Shown here: positions 11,209 to 22,203 of the stretch, piece after piece
Numbering within the stretch: the stretch's first letter is position 1
Layout of the letters: every line of letters starts with the position of its first letter
Assembly (NCBI GenBank): GCA_950295325.1
Contig: OX485807.1
Span: 41,076,440-41,140,439 of the forward strand
DNA from: Polytrichum commune
Taxonomy: Eukaryota; Streptophyta; Polytrichopsida; Polytrichales; Polytrichaceae
Reading direction: 5' to 3'
DNA length: 64,000 nucleotides
Notes under the pieces: generated by a model
What the model saw: only the letters and a program-made list of their open reading frames with translations
What the model was told of the DNA's origin: nothing
Databases searched by the model: none
Made by a program: the position numbers and the translations under genes

Positions 11209-12122
11209 TTTCCCACACCGGAAGGACAGGGATCTGACTACTGCCATGAACCACGACACGTGTCCTGGGCTGCGCAGGATGTCTCAGTGACTGTCAAAAC
11301 GATGTCTTCTTGGACCAGTCCTTTATTTTAAACGCTTGGTGTAAAAAAAATGTATTGGTTTAAGGCCACTTTGGAGTGTAAAACTTGTGTCCTACTTTGG
11401 AAATTGGGGGGTTGCAACATATATAGGTAGCCTATATTTGTGTGGAGCATTAATGGTGTCAGAGCTGTGTGGTGTGTCATAATGTCAGCCACAGTCAGTA
11501 TTGCTGATGACAGCCACCCCCGTGGCATATGCTGCTTTTGGCGAGAGAGGATTTGTATATGTGTCCACATATACCAAAATACGTCATAATCTAAAATACA
11601 ACCCAATTGAATTGTGGAATACTGATCAAAACTGTACGCACCCGACGTTTGCGGTACGCACCCTGTATTGGCGAGCTCATTGCAAACCGAAAATATATTC
11701 ATAGTATAAACGCTTACAATTTGCACCGATATACGGCAGTTCATGTACATACAACCTCTGTGTGCAACTACGGTGCCTACCGCTGGCCATAATTTTTATA
11801 TATCAGTCTATATTCGCCTATTGTTTGGCTGCCGTGGGGAAGATTGCTACCCTGGCATGTATCCGCACGCTATCCCCCCTCGTTGCAGCGGCTTGGCGTA
11901 TTCGGGGCCGCAGTGTTGTGGCACATGAGACGCCGGTCATCCTCTGTTTGCATGTGCCGTAGAGCTTTGTGTGGGTTACTGAAGCTTCATGCGACATGAA
12001 TCACGCTCCACATAAAAATGGATGACAACAAAATTTGGTTGTTTGGGTATTTTACTAGATCTGCATTGTTAGCCAAAATAATATGCCGTGTTCAGCAGAA
12101 AGGCCAACTGTATTGCCCACTA
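11209..12122. other. left subterminal region of the CACTA element
   Basis: No supportable gene. GTACGCACCC occurs twice near 11634 and 11655. Short words such as GACAGGG also occur near the right end. These may be transposase-binding motifs, but spacing and copy number are too low to be sure. Confidence 0.4.
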
Positions 12123-15100
12123 CTAGCACTGCTTGTGCGGGATGGAGGCTTCTGTGCAAACAACCGATTTTTTCTCTAAATATCGTACTGACCATTTGAT
12201 GGTGGTGTCACTTGGAGCGGGCGGTGTCACCACTTGGTCCAAGTATTGAAGTGTTGGATTGTCGTCGGTGTACATCAACAACACATTTTTCTTGTACACG
12301 CCTGTCACTTTCACATATTGGACCCCACCCTCACACAATGACATCAAGTAGCTACGGTATCCGTTGTTTCCATACGTGAGTCCCACGGGTGCACTCCCCG
12401 CAATTCCTTCCGCAACCGGCCTTGGTCCACACCCTAGATGTAGTATCCAACACTCCGCTCCCTCTGCAATAGGGCCCTGCAACAAAAGGAAAACTGCACG
12501 TGAACCGTGTGCACCAAGCATTGACAAACAATTCCCTACTCCCTGTGCATGTGGTTGCAACTATGTTGGCTATCCCGGCGCTGCATGCTCCCTGCAATGT
12601 CAAATAGTGCCACACATGGATGTAACAAATGTTCTCTACTTTGCCAACATAAGTCTGTCGTCTTTGCACAACGATTTCCTATGAGGCATTATGCGCGGTG
12701 CACACCTCCGAATGGCACCAGCTCCGAGGCAGTGTTGTACCCCAGCAAGCTGGTGCGCCATACCTCCACCCCCTGCAAATTCCACGCCACCCTTTGTGGC
12801 GCACCCATATCTGAGGGCATGCTAGGGACAAGAGTTATGTGCTGTGGGGCCTTTCCATATTGTTGAATTGATGCCCACACATGCACGATGCAAGCACCCG
12901 GAGGATGGGCGCCCCCCCTCCCCCGAGTGAGCGCGAGCGTACTCAGTGTGCAAAAACTGGAAGCATGCAATGAATTGCGTGCCAACATTTGCCAGCACAT
13001 GGAGTGCTTTCAACCTTGCACTACCAAATGTGTGCATGGCATGCTCAACATACATGGAATGGGTTTCATGGCGTCCACCAAGACGTTCTGCTTATGGGGT
13101 GGAATGCATGGGAGTTTAGGGTTTAGAACTCACTGCGGCGTGGTAGCGTGGCTGCACCGGAGGGGGCCGTCTGCCCCGGCCCCTCCCTCTTCCTGCACCA
13201 CGGCCGCCCCCCATGCTCGGTGTTCCAAGGTCATGAGGCATTGCCTCCCCCCCTTGCCCCACCCCCCATCTGTCGTAACGTGCTTTTCGGGGGGCAAGTT
13301 TAGGTTGAATGTGGCGGCCTCATTCGTCGTCTGTGCCATCGGCACAGCTACTGGCTGCTCAGGCGTTACTGCCGATCCCACATGCGCTCTCTTTGCACCC
13401 ACCCACCCTTGCGACATACCCACTCCAACCCCGGTCGGTGCCGGTAAGTCACGCACAACTATTGTGAATTGTGCCCACAATGACCCCGATGCCGCTGGGG
13501 TGGGTGTGTTGCCACTGGGACATGTATATTCGCATTGTTGTGACTCGTCATATTGGTCATTCACGTACATGTTGGTTCGTGTCTGGGCACACGGAGGCAA
13601 GCATGACCAACTGCTCATGTCCGTTTCATGGAACCAGTCTGCTCCCTCCGCTGCAGCTCTGGAACTCTGGACATTCAATGCCAATTCTGCAGTGTTGTCG
13701 TACAGTTGGGTTTCTTGAATGGAGACAACATCATCTGAGTATAGCAGATTTTGGATTTCCTCATTGTCATCGCCGTGTAATTGGCTGACATGGATTGGGC
13801 TCACTGCATTTGCGTCGCCACAGTCCTCTGCGCTCAAAGTCTCCATTCGTGACGTCCTCAAAGTTGTTCTACCCGACATTTGCTCCAGCAGCCGCTCCAC
13901 CTCAATGTGTGCACCTCTCATCTCGGACACATTCTCGGCGAGCTTCTGCATGGCATTCTACACCCCTTGGACATCGTCGCACATCCACGACATGTCGAAC
14001 TGAACCGTGCCTATTGTCCTCCCAATTGTCGCCAATTTTTCAACAATTGTTGCCTGGACTACATCCATCGCCGCAATAGAAGCGTTTAAAGATCTCAATG
14101 CGTCGGGAGAATTCACTGCGATTTCAGTTTCTGCTGGTGCGAGGAACATGTCGTCCCCTGACTCCTCTGTGCCATAGGAAGAACATTCCTTAGCCTCCTC
14201 TGATGGCAGGGCCCTCCGACCGCCTGCGGACTGCAGTGCAAAAATAAAATGCATCGTCCGCTAGTTAATTTATTCAGCCTGTTCTTCTATCGTGTTGCCA
14301 AGTTGGCAAATACTATGGTGGTTGCCAACTTCGTGGAATCTAGTCGTCGCTAATCAGTTGCGACATTGCCCAGACCCTCAGTATTTGCCTATGTGCATTT
14401 CTTCTTTGCATACAATATGCAAGCGAATATGAAGCCTACATTGAGCATGGTTGTGTGTCTTACCTCCTCGTCCATCTGATCAATCACGGAATTTCGGCCC
14501 GCCTTGCTCGCGTTCTGCACCAGCAACTTGCGACCCGCCATCTTCCGTGCTTCCTCCCTGCACGCCTCCGTGCACCACCATTTTATGAGGATCGCCCATG
14601 CCTCTGGGGGACAATTGGGGTGCCTAAGGTTGTCGCCGTACTTGAGCTAGTGGGCTTTCCAGACGCCCCTAGATGTTCACAGGTGACCCGCCAAATACTT
14701 GTCCACCTTCCTTGGGTCGATAGGGGGGTCGAACTGGTATACAAAATTTAGCTCCTTGTGTACCCTGCCTTTCTCGAAGAGTGAGTAGTCCTTCCACCCC
14801 TCCTTTCGCAGGTCCAACATCTTGTATGCAGTTTCTTTGGCTGCAACGTGCCATCTTGCCATGAGGTCATTGTGACCCTCTCCAATCTTGAGCGTCACTG
14901 GCCTTCCAGTGGCCAAAGACTCTTTCATTTCCTTTGCAAATGCAGATTGGGCCTTCTTGTTTACATTATTTGTCGCATTTTTCTTTGATGTCGGGTGGCT
15001 CTTGCCTTCATCTGCCACATCGTCTGTGAGGTGCACCACAACCCTCGCAGGGGGCGAGACGTTAGTGTTGTCCACTGGAGAGGGTACACCACTCGGGTCA

Positions 15101-15342
15101 GGGCGGGTGATGCTCAGACCGTCACGAATTGCATATGAATATCCCTCTGGCAGGGGTTCGTCATGCCTCAATGCTATTAACTGTGGGCTGCCATTTCCGC
15201 CCTCTGTCCTCGTCGGCCCGGGCCGTGGGTTTGATGAGTCCATATACACATTATCCCCGCCTGCATTCTGGGTGTTCGGCCGCGTGGTTTGCGTGTTGCA
15301 TCCATATTCTTCTCTGCTGGAAGTTGCTGCCTGCGAGGTCAA
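12123..15342 (-). pseudogene. TnpA-like CACTA protein (plant transposase Ptta/En/Spm type), three in-frame stops
   Basis: Accessory DNA-binding protein of CACTA elements, expected to bind the element ends with the main transposase. Reading leftwards, exon 1 has PPIDPRKVDKYLAGHL, then WKAH-stop-LKYGDNLRHPNCPPEAW and IKWWCTEACREEARKMA. This matches the plant Ptta/transposase_24 pattern (HLR..R..WK.HW....HP.CP..AW). Stops interrupt it in frame at 14677-14679 (TGA where Arg is expected), 14647-14649 (TAG where Trp is expected) and 13958-13960 (TAG, probably from CAG). Exon 1 ends GAG before GTAAGA at 14463; exon 2 starts after TTTTTGCACTGCAG at 14230 and keeps the frame. A last exon (12476-12123) follows CTTTTGTTGCAG; its link to exon 2 is unresolved. 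No ATG fits the upstream edge, so the N-terminus is unknown. It is transcribed divergently from the Tnp2 gene. Confidence 0.65.
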
Positions 15343-16737
15343 CGTTCAATACTAGCATTGTCCACTGCTAGCATTGTCCACATCACGCGACTTTCAATGT
15401 GTGGCCATCGACATCGACAACATCAACAACATTAACTTGTCCGGGTTGCTGTCCACGATTCCACTTCGGGCCACACAAATTGTACCAGCATGGTGTTGCA
15501 TGCTGCAGCGCACCCCACAATGTCCACAACAGGGCATACATGATATTGCAACATCGTCGCCATAGAATACAAAACTAACAATACATTTAAGCAAGGAGTT
15601 GAGTTCGCTTGCTTGTGAGGGTCTCCCAGTGCGTGTGGGTGCTGTGTTTAGGGATGCAGGAGGCCGCATGCGCCCCTTTCCCTGCACATGAACATGGCAA
15701 TTGTCAGACAATGCTGCACATGATTGTCAATTTAGAATCAGGGGATCATGAATGTTGCATTCTTTGCGTGCCTTCATGGAAGGAGACAATCCAGAAGGGG
15801 ATCTTTGGGTAGGGTCCCGTTCCATCGCCAAATCAGACTCTTATATTCCAGAAGAATGTGCTTGTCCGTTCAAATGTCCTCTGTCCGCGAGTCAATTTTC
15901 TCCCTGTGCAGCCAAGATTCACGCAGGAAATTGGTCAGATACAGATGACGCACCCAAGTTTCCAACAACATCATAAGCCCCTGGCGGAGACCACCTGACA
16001 CGAGTGCCAACCACCATCCATGTACATCCACGCCATTCAGCCTACTGTAGCACACAACAAAGAATCGCAAAACCTCAAACTTCACAACATCCATGATCGC
16101 CCAGTACACAGACCATTGTGGATTGGGTATGCTCACATGTGGAGTGCCTCACCTTCTTGCCAAACCCTGCACCTCCTACCATCTGCAGGTCCTTCGATTC
16201 ATGTTTGCGACGGAAGGTTTGGACCTACTCTCCGGGGGATTGAACAATCTGGTGGAAGATCGAAGGTGGCGGCGTGGCAGTCGTCAGTAATGATCGTGTG
16301 CAAAACATGCCGTTTTAGGTCGACATGTGGACGCGGGTGCATTATGGCTATAATACGGGAAGGCATGCGATCCGAAATATTGGGTTGGGCCTAGGGGGTG
16401 CCCACGGCCCCCCCAAACTGTGACGATTGACATCCATTGGGGCCCGAACGGCGATTGCCCCGCTGTAGCTGCTGCCCGGTTGAACTCTAGCCGTTGATTA
16501 ATAACAGCTGTGGAATTAACGCTTCGATATTTCAAAAAGTCAAAAGACAGTGTTTGGAAAAATAAAAAATGTTAGCTCAAGGGTTAAAAAGGGTCCTAGT
16601 TGGGACATATTGGGGTACCAAATGTAGCACTTGGGGCCCCCAGCCATAGAAAAAATATCAATTTTGCGGCCACAAGATTCACTACTGGACAATGAGCCAG
16701 AGCCCACAGGACAAAGCTAGGGCCATTGTATCGAGGC
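15343..16737. other. inter-genic part of the CACTA element left of the nested hAT
   Basis: Moderately GC-rich sequence between the divergent genes, expected to hold the TnpA-like promoter and perhaps a missing first exon. Several short open frames on both strands show no motif. ATCGAGGC at 16730-16737 is the left target duplication of the nested hAT element. Confidence 0.4.
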
Positions 16738-16827
16738 TATAGGTGTGTATGTATAATTGCGGTATTATGCCCGTGGTATTATACCACTGTATTATACAAC
16801 ACTCCCAAACCATATTTGTATAATACA

Positions 16828-16862
16828 GTTCTTGTTCTTGTTCTTGTTCTTGTTCTTGTCCA
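16828..16862 (+). repeat. TTCTTG hexanucleotide repeat in the hAT leader
   Basis: Five tandem copies of TTCTTG-type units just downstream of the left palindromic repeats and about 85 bases before the transposase ATG. A CT-rich leader is plausible. Useful as a fast-evolving marker between copies. Confidence 0.8.
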
Positions 16863-16946
16863 TAGTGGAGTCCGTAAGAGTCCTTAGGGGTGTTGTTCGC
16901 TTGCTACAAGTGTGAGATTTCATATTTGTCATAGACTCTACTCGAA

Positions 16947-19160
16947 ATGGGGAAGCCAAAAGATGCTATTTGGGAGAAGTTCGGAGCTTGTTACAGGCAG
17001 GGTGATGTCAGGTCAATGTACTGCAAGTGTTCCGCTTGCAATGAACCGGTGATTGCGGCAGTGGGTCGCATGCGCGATCACTATGTTGGTTGTAAGAAGC
17101 GGCCACGGTCAATAGGCTAGTTGGATGCGGGGTTCCAACCATCTCGAAAGAAGATGGTTCCATTAATTGTTAGTTCGTCGGTCCCTGCCAGCAACAGCCG
17201 GAGCAAGTCAGTGTCCCCGAATGATTCCGAGGACGATTTCTTCTCTGGCGGTCGGAAGCATTTTGATTTCTTGAAGAAGGATGAACAACAGAAGCTTGAT
17301 ATATTATTTGCATGTGCTATTCACCGCACGGCTATGCCATTTGCTGCCTTTGAGCATCCGGCATGGAAGCTGTTCTTTAAGTCGGTTCGTGGTTGCTTTC
17401 AACTTCCTTCTACAGAAGCTATTGGTGGTCAATTGATGCGGGATGAATACTTATATGTGATGAACGATGTTCTTCTCGCACTGAGCAAGATGTCGTTGAT
17501 CTGCATTACCTTGGACGGCGCCACGAATGTGCAGGGCAAGCAGGTGATCAACTTGATGGCTTGTTCACCAATTGCAATGTTCTTGGAACATTTTACAATG
17601 GAGTTGCGTAGAGAGAGTGCAGTAAATCTGTTGGAGAAGGTTTTGGACTGCAAGATGCGTCTGTTAGGAAATATTTGTAAGCATGCTCCTAGTTTCGTCT
17701 TATCGAGGAATATCGAAAGGATTGCAGATCTAGACAATGATGTTGAAGTCGTAGAACAGCAGGGTGAAGAAGGACTGCCCTGCACCAAGAATGAACACTT
17801 TGTTAATCCACCGATGTTCTGCTTCTGTAGCGATTCACCAAACGTCATGGTTAAGCTGCGCAAGGAATGTTTTAAGTCGAACGAGTTCATGTTTACGTAC
17901 AGCTGTGCACCCCATGCGATCCACAACCTTTGCATGGATCTGTGCAAACAGTTTCTAGGAGTGAATCGCGTTTTAAAACAAATCTTGTTTATGGTGAAGA
18001 CGTTAAAGTTGTCCCATCTTTTGTTAAAATTGTTTGACAAGCTGTGCATTGAGAAATATCGGAAGACGTACGTGCTCATCTTCTTTACGAAGACCCGATG
18101 GGGTACTGTCTACTACGCCGCTCAGCGTGCCAGCACGGTCAAATTGGCATGTGCATCGTTGCCAAGCGAAATTCTTAACGCTGATTATGACATTGATATA
18201 TGCGACGAACTGAAAGCTTTGGTTACAGATCAGTCTTATTGGAAGGGCGTATCTGCGATGGAGGCACTCTTCAAGACGATATGCTCATGTTTAACATATT
18301 TGGAGGGAGACGAAGCGACATTTTCTGCTGTGTATGCCTGCTTCGTGGCGATCAAGTTCCACATTAAGACGCTCAATTTCGTTGTCAAGGACGCATTGGA
18401 TTTGACTAAAAATGATATCGAACAGATTGTGACGATGATTCACCACCGCTTCTCGACAATTTATACGGAGGCCCATGCTCTAGCATTTGCTATTGATCCA
18501 TTATTCACCCCCATGCGCACTAGGATCGCTGCGAAGTTCAGCCAAGAGTTCTTGCAATTGGGGAAGTCTTCGATCAACCAACAGTCGAAGGCCGCACTTA
18601 GCCGTCTCGCGAATGGCAACGACGACCTCCGGCAAAAATTCTTTAGCGAGTTCGCCACGTTCATTGTGCGCCCGAAGGACAAAGATGACGATTTCAGCGA
18701 CATCACCTTCAAGCCGTTTGAATTGTGGACCTTATCTGACGATCATTACTATGGCGCCATCAAATGTCGTCTATCTGCATTGCACAAGAATCCGACAGGG
18801 GCAAGCGGGGGTGAGCGCAATCACAAGGCGGCCAAACGCGTTCATAATCGCTCACGAGCTCAGTTGGGCAAGCACAAGATCGAGACCAGGACCGCCATTC
18901 TGTTCAATTCGAAACAGCTCGATCGTCAAATTGCTACAACGAGGGATACAAAGTTTTGCAAGTGGCTGCAGCAGCTCTGCCCTGATAGCGGATTTGAAGC
19001 TGAACTTGAAGAGGACCCCGTCAACGAGGATGAGGATGGTGGTGGTGGTAGCATTGATGAATTTGATCGCGTTGACATAGCCGAGGACGTCGGTGGCATG
19101 CATGACAAGGATATCTTCGAGGCCGAGGAGGTGATGGACGAGAGTAACATCTACGAATGA
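16947..19160 (+). pseudogene. hAT transposase with BED finger; one in-frame UAG
   Basis: Cut-and-paste transposase of the hAT superfamily, acting on the ends of this element. The ATG at 16947 opens a BED-type finger: WEKFGACY, then CKCSAC and MRDHYVGC supply the Cys and His ligands. Codon 58 is TAG (17118-17120). The same frame then runs unbroken for 679 codons to TGA. TLDGATN with a following NLMA matches the first catalytic Asp block (DUF659-like). FCSDSPNVM and CAPHAIHNLCMDL fit the second Asp and the CxxH segment. AIDPLFTP and GASGGERNHKAAKRVHNRSR fit the C-terminal dimerisation region. Total 737 sense-plus-stop codons is normal for hAT. Without readthrough, only the 57-residue finger peptide or a protein started internally would be made. 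No intron is needed. The UAG could be a recent C-to-T or G-to-A nonsense change. Confidence 0.85.
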
Positions 19161-19727
19161 GGTGCATCTAATTGTTGTATAATACATTTGGTATTATATG
19201 GTATTATACAATATTATACAGTGCAGTCCGCGAAGATTCGAATTATACAGACCCATAATCGAGGCTACTCTCCCCTCTCGGGAATAGACACTTTAGTGAC
19301 TAGGGATAGGTGCTAGTAACCTTAGTGGTGTTGATTGGTCTTGTGTATATATATAGGTGTTGGCTTTTGATTGAGGACACCAAGTCATGGTTCCAAGGTT
19401 GGTTGGAACGTTGTCGGGTAGAGAGGGTTCCGCCTTGGGAAAGCACTGGGCTTTTGGCTGCAACTGGACTTGTTTACCAGACCGTCGAATCTTCTAGTCT
19501 TCAAGAGTCTTGGTCTTCAGTTTCTTCAAGTCTTCAAACTTTTTCCCGTCGACCTATCCTGTTGCGGCTCTATATGGGTCAAGGGTAAGGGTAGGGTGAT
19601 AAGATACCACAGGCCTCGGACGGGTAAAACGGGACGTCAGAACACGAGCTGGCGTCCGAAAGATTGGCTCCTAAACTTTCAAACCCACGGTAACCAGCAA
19701 TCGCGCCTCACCAATGGGAACGACAGA

Positions 19728-19820
19728 AAACAACCTTGTGGGTCATTAATCCCACTTCGTTGTCACAAACATGAAACAACCTTGTGGGTCATCAATCCCA
19801 CTTCGTTGTCACAAACATGA
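19728..19820 (+). repeat. 46-bp tandem duplication
   Basis: Two almost identical copies of a unit containing CAACCTTGTGGGTCAT and CCCACTTCGTTGTCACAAAC; one substitution separates them. Confidence 0.9.
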
Positions 19821-20339
19821 AACGGGGGTTTGTGGTTTCCCACATAATCGCAACAAATTTACGATGAAAAATACAAATGCAACTAGCCTCCAAAACCGGC
19901 TTGGAATCACAAAAAAAACACAACGAACAACGCTCTTGAGTCTTGTGAAGTTCTCAAATCTTCAAATCTGTCCGTCTTCTATGGTTGGTCGAAGCCTCAG
20001 CTCTTCTTTTTTAAGAACCAACAAACCTCCTTCCACTCAAACTAGCACAGATTTCGATTGCTAACTTCAAAACAAACAAGTGATATCACTCTTAAAGAAA
20101 CAACTTTTTGAATCACAACTCCTCAGTATTTTATTTCAAAATTCCTCTCAACACAACACACACCATGCTTCAAATCAAGTCCCTTCTTCTCTACAACCTC
20201 CTCAATACCATAATAACACCACAACTCTCATCTTCACAATGTCTCTCTCCCCTCAAAGCCCGAGACAAAGTTCCATCTTATTCCCATCACATGGCTTCTA
20301 ATCACCTATTGGTCCAAAGTAACTCAAGATAACTAAAAG

Positions 20340-20590
20340 GCAAGAGTAAACTATGAGTAAACAAAAAGGTAATCTATTTCTATCCTTTAGTAAAGGTAAC
20401 TAAGAGTAAACTATGAGTAGACATAAAGGTAATCTATTTCTATCCTTTAGTAAAGGTAACTAAGAGTAAACTATGAGTAGACATAAAGGTAATCTATTTC
20501 TATCCTTTAGTAAAGGTAACTAAGAGTAACTATGAGTAAACATAAAGGTAATCTATTTCTATTCTTTAGCATAGGTAACTAAGAGTAACC
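20340..20590 (+). repeat. 60-bp tandem array, four units
   Basis: Units contain TAAAGGTAATCTATTTCTAT and TTTAGTAAAGGTAACTAAG. The middle two are identical over 60 bases and the outer two diverge slightly. No coding sense is apparent. Confidence 0.92.
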
Positions 20591-21344
20591 TATGGGTACT
20601 AAAATCACAATGCAATTCTAAATACGTACACATCTATACAGTGTACGTATTTACATTACGACAACGTTTGTGCTATCATTAAACGGTCCGGGTTCGATTC
20701 CCGTCGTGTCCGTTTGAGCGTTGTAATGGTATACATGACTTGGTGTTGCTAGTGATTCTTATCATAGGCAGGAAAGTTGGTAATAAACCAACCGGCCCTA
20801 TCCCTTCTTCTTGAGACAAGTGTTCGCTTTGAGCTAGACATGTATTATAAATAAAGTTTATTTTTTATTTTATTTTTTGCCCGTCCACGTGTCCAAAATT
20901 AGAAGAATATGACATAACCATGTGCATTGGCATGGTTGGGCAAATGGGACTCCCCAAACCCACAAACTGAAAATCTGGATGGAATTTTAATGCTCACAAT
21001 ATGATGCTATATATATATATATATATATATATTAATATTTCTTATGGGTAGGCTCACATTCCGTACTATTATGGTGCAATCATGTTCACATTTGGGTTAT
21101 ATCGTCACCAAGCAATTTCTTGCTTATGTAAACAACCATTTACGCTCCCATTAGTTAGAGTTCATTCATCTAGGTGGACGATATGAACCACTTTAGATAC
21201 TCGCTAACGTCGTCGGGTCCGAGTCTCAAGGGTCTCAAAAATACCAAACTTTAGTAGTCCTAAATAATCCTAGTCTAATTTAATACTTACGGCACTAATA
21301 CAATGAGGGCTTGACATAAAAAACAATGCCTTATATGGAAGCAA

Positions 21345-21600
21345 ATAGGTGCATTCTTGAAGGCCGCTCGTCTACAAATCCCATATTGACCGCACTTCAC
21401 CTTCAAGGTCTAAAACCCAATATATGTGCACTTCCATTTGGTAAATAAGCAATTGATTGGGAACTCATTATGGAAGTGAAACCATTAAAGAGACATGTAA
21501 TTAATTTGGAGTTAAAAAATGTTGCAAATTTCTTGTTAACATTGAGCTTATAATTTTTGGAAATTATCATTTGAAATTGTCTTTGTCATTGTCATGATAG
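21345..21600 (+). repeat. family D repeat, single copy
   Basis: Shares ACAAATCCCATATTGA, TTCAAGGTCTAAAACCCAATATAT and GTGAAACCAT with the two tandem units at 33420-33880 outside the CACTA element. Its presence here marks a probable secondary insertion. Confidence 0.6.
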
Positions 21601-22179
21601 ATTGGTGGAAGTGTTCATAAGATGACCAAAGTGGAATAATGAAGATAAAATAAAACGCATGCTCCGAAAATTTATATAATTTTATGTATGTTATTGGAAT
21701 CATGCCTAACCATATATAGCACTTAAATATAGATGTTTGATTAAATTAAGTGATTGATTTAGTAATGTCCACCACAATTAAACTTGACTAAGTGATTAGT
21801 TTTTAAACATGGACTACCCGGTATGTGGGAAAAAAGGTTTTTATTTTCGTAGTTCTTGTATAATGAAGGCAGTTACTAACACAAAATTTTGATACTTTAT
21901 AAAACATTTCTCAAAACCTTAAAGGCACATATTTGAATAGTTGTATTGCACTGGCCCCTATCACACGGAAACATTAATTTGGTTAACAACCTCATTACAT
22001 GTGAATGTACGGGATATATTCAATTACACTGCATGCATTTGACTGGAAAAAACCCAGGCCACTTGTCATCCATATTGTTCTCTCACAAGATAGAAACAAG
22101 AAAGAGAAAATTAAATTAGGTTGGATAATTGGGCCTCCCAAAGCAATAAATATGGCGCAAGATGCATTGTCCATGCAAA

Positions 22180-22203
22180 ATAAAATAAAATAAAATAAAA
22201 TAA
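22180..22203 (+). repeat. (AAATA)n run
   Basis: About five AAATA units. It could be a simple repeat or the tail of a retroposon, but no matching 5' end or duplication was found. Confidence 0.8.

Larger units (their letters stand above)
16738..19257 (+). mobile_element. 2520-bp hAT transposon, nested in the CACTA element
   Basis: Flanked by identical 8-mers ATCGAGGC (16730-16737 and 19258-19265). Ends are TATAGGTGTGTATG and, reverse-complemented, TATGGGTCTGTATA. Palindromic GTATTATAC or TGTATAATAC words cluster inside both ends: about four between 16758 and 16826, about five between 19174 and 19220. A single transposase gene fills the interior. The perfect duplication marks it as a later arrival than its host element. 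Confidence 0.92.

Noticed and set aside
12364-13718. Long plus-strand open stretches of up to 276 codons opposite the TnpA-like gene
   Set aside because: They mirror the minus-strand exons in GC-rich sequence and show no domain; the minus strand has splice sites and family motifs.
20640-20720. A functional tRNA gene
   Set aside because: Only the T arm is convincing; the acceptor stem has no matching 5' strand and the D and anticodon arms are missing.
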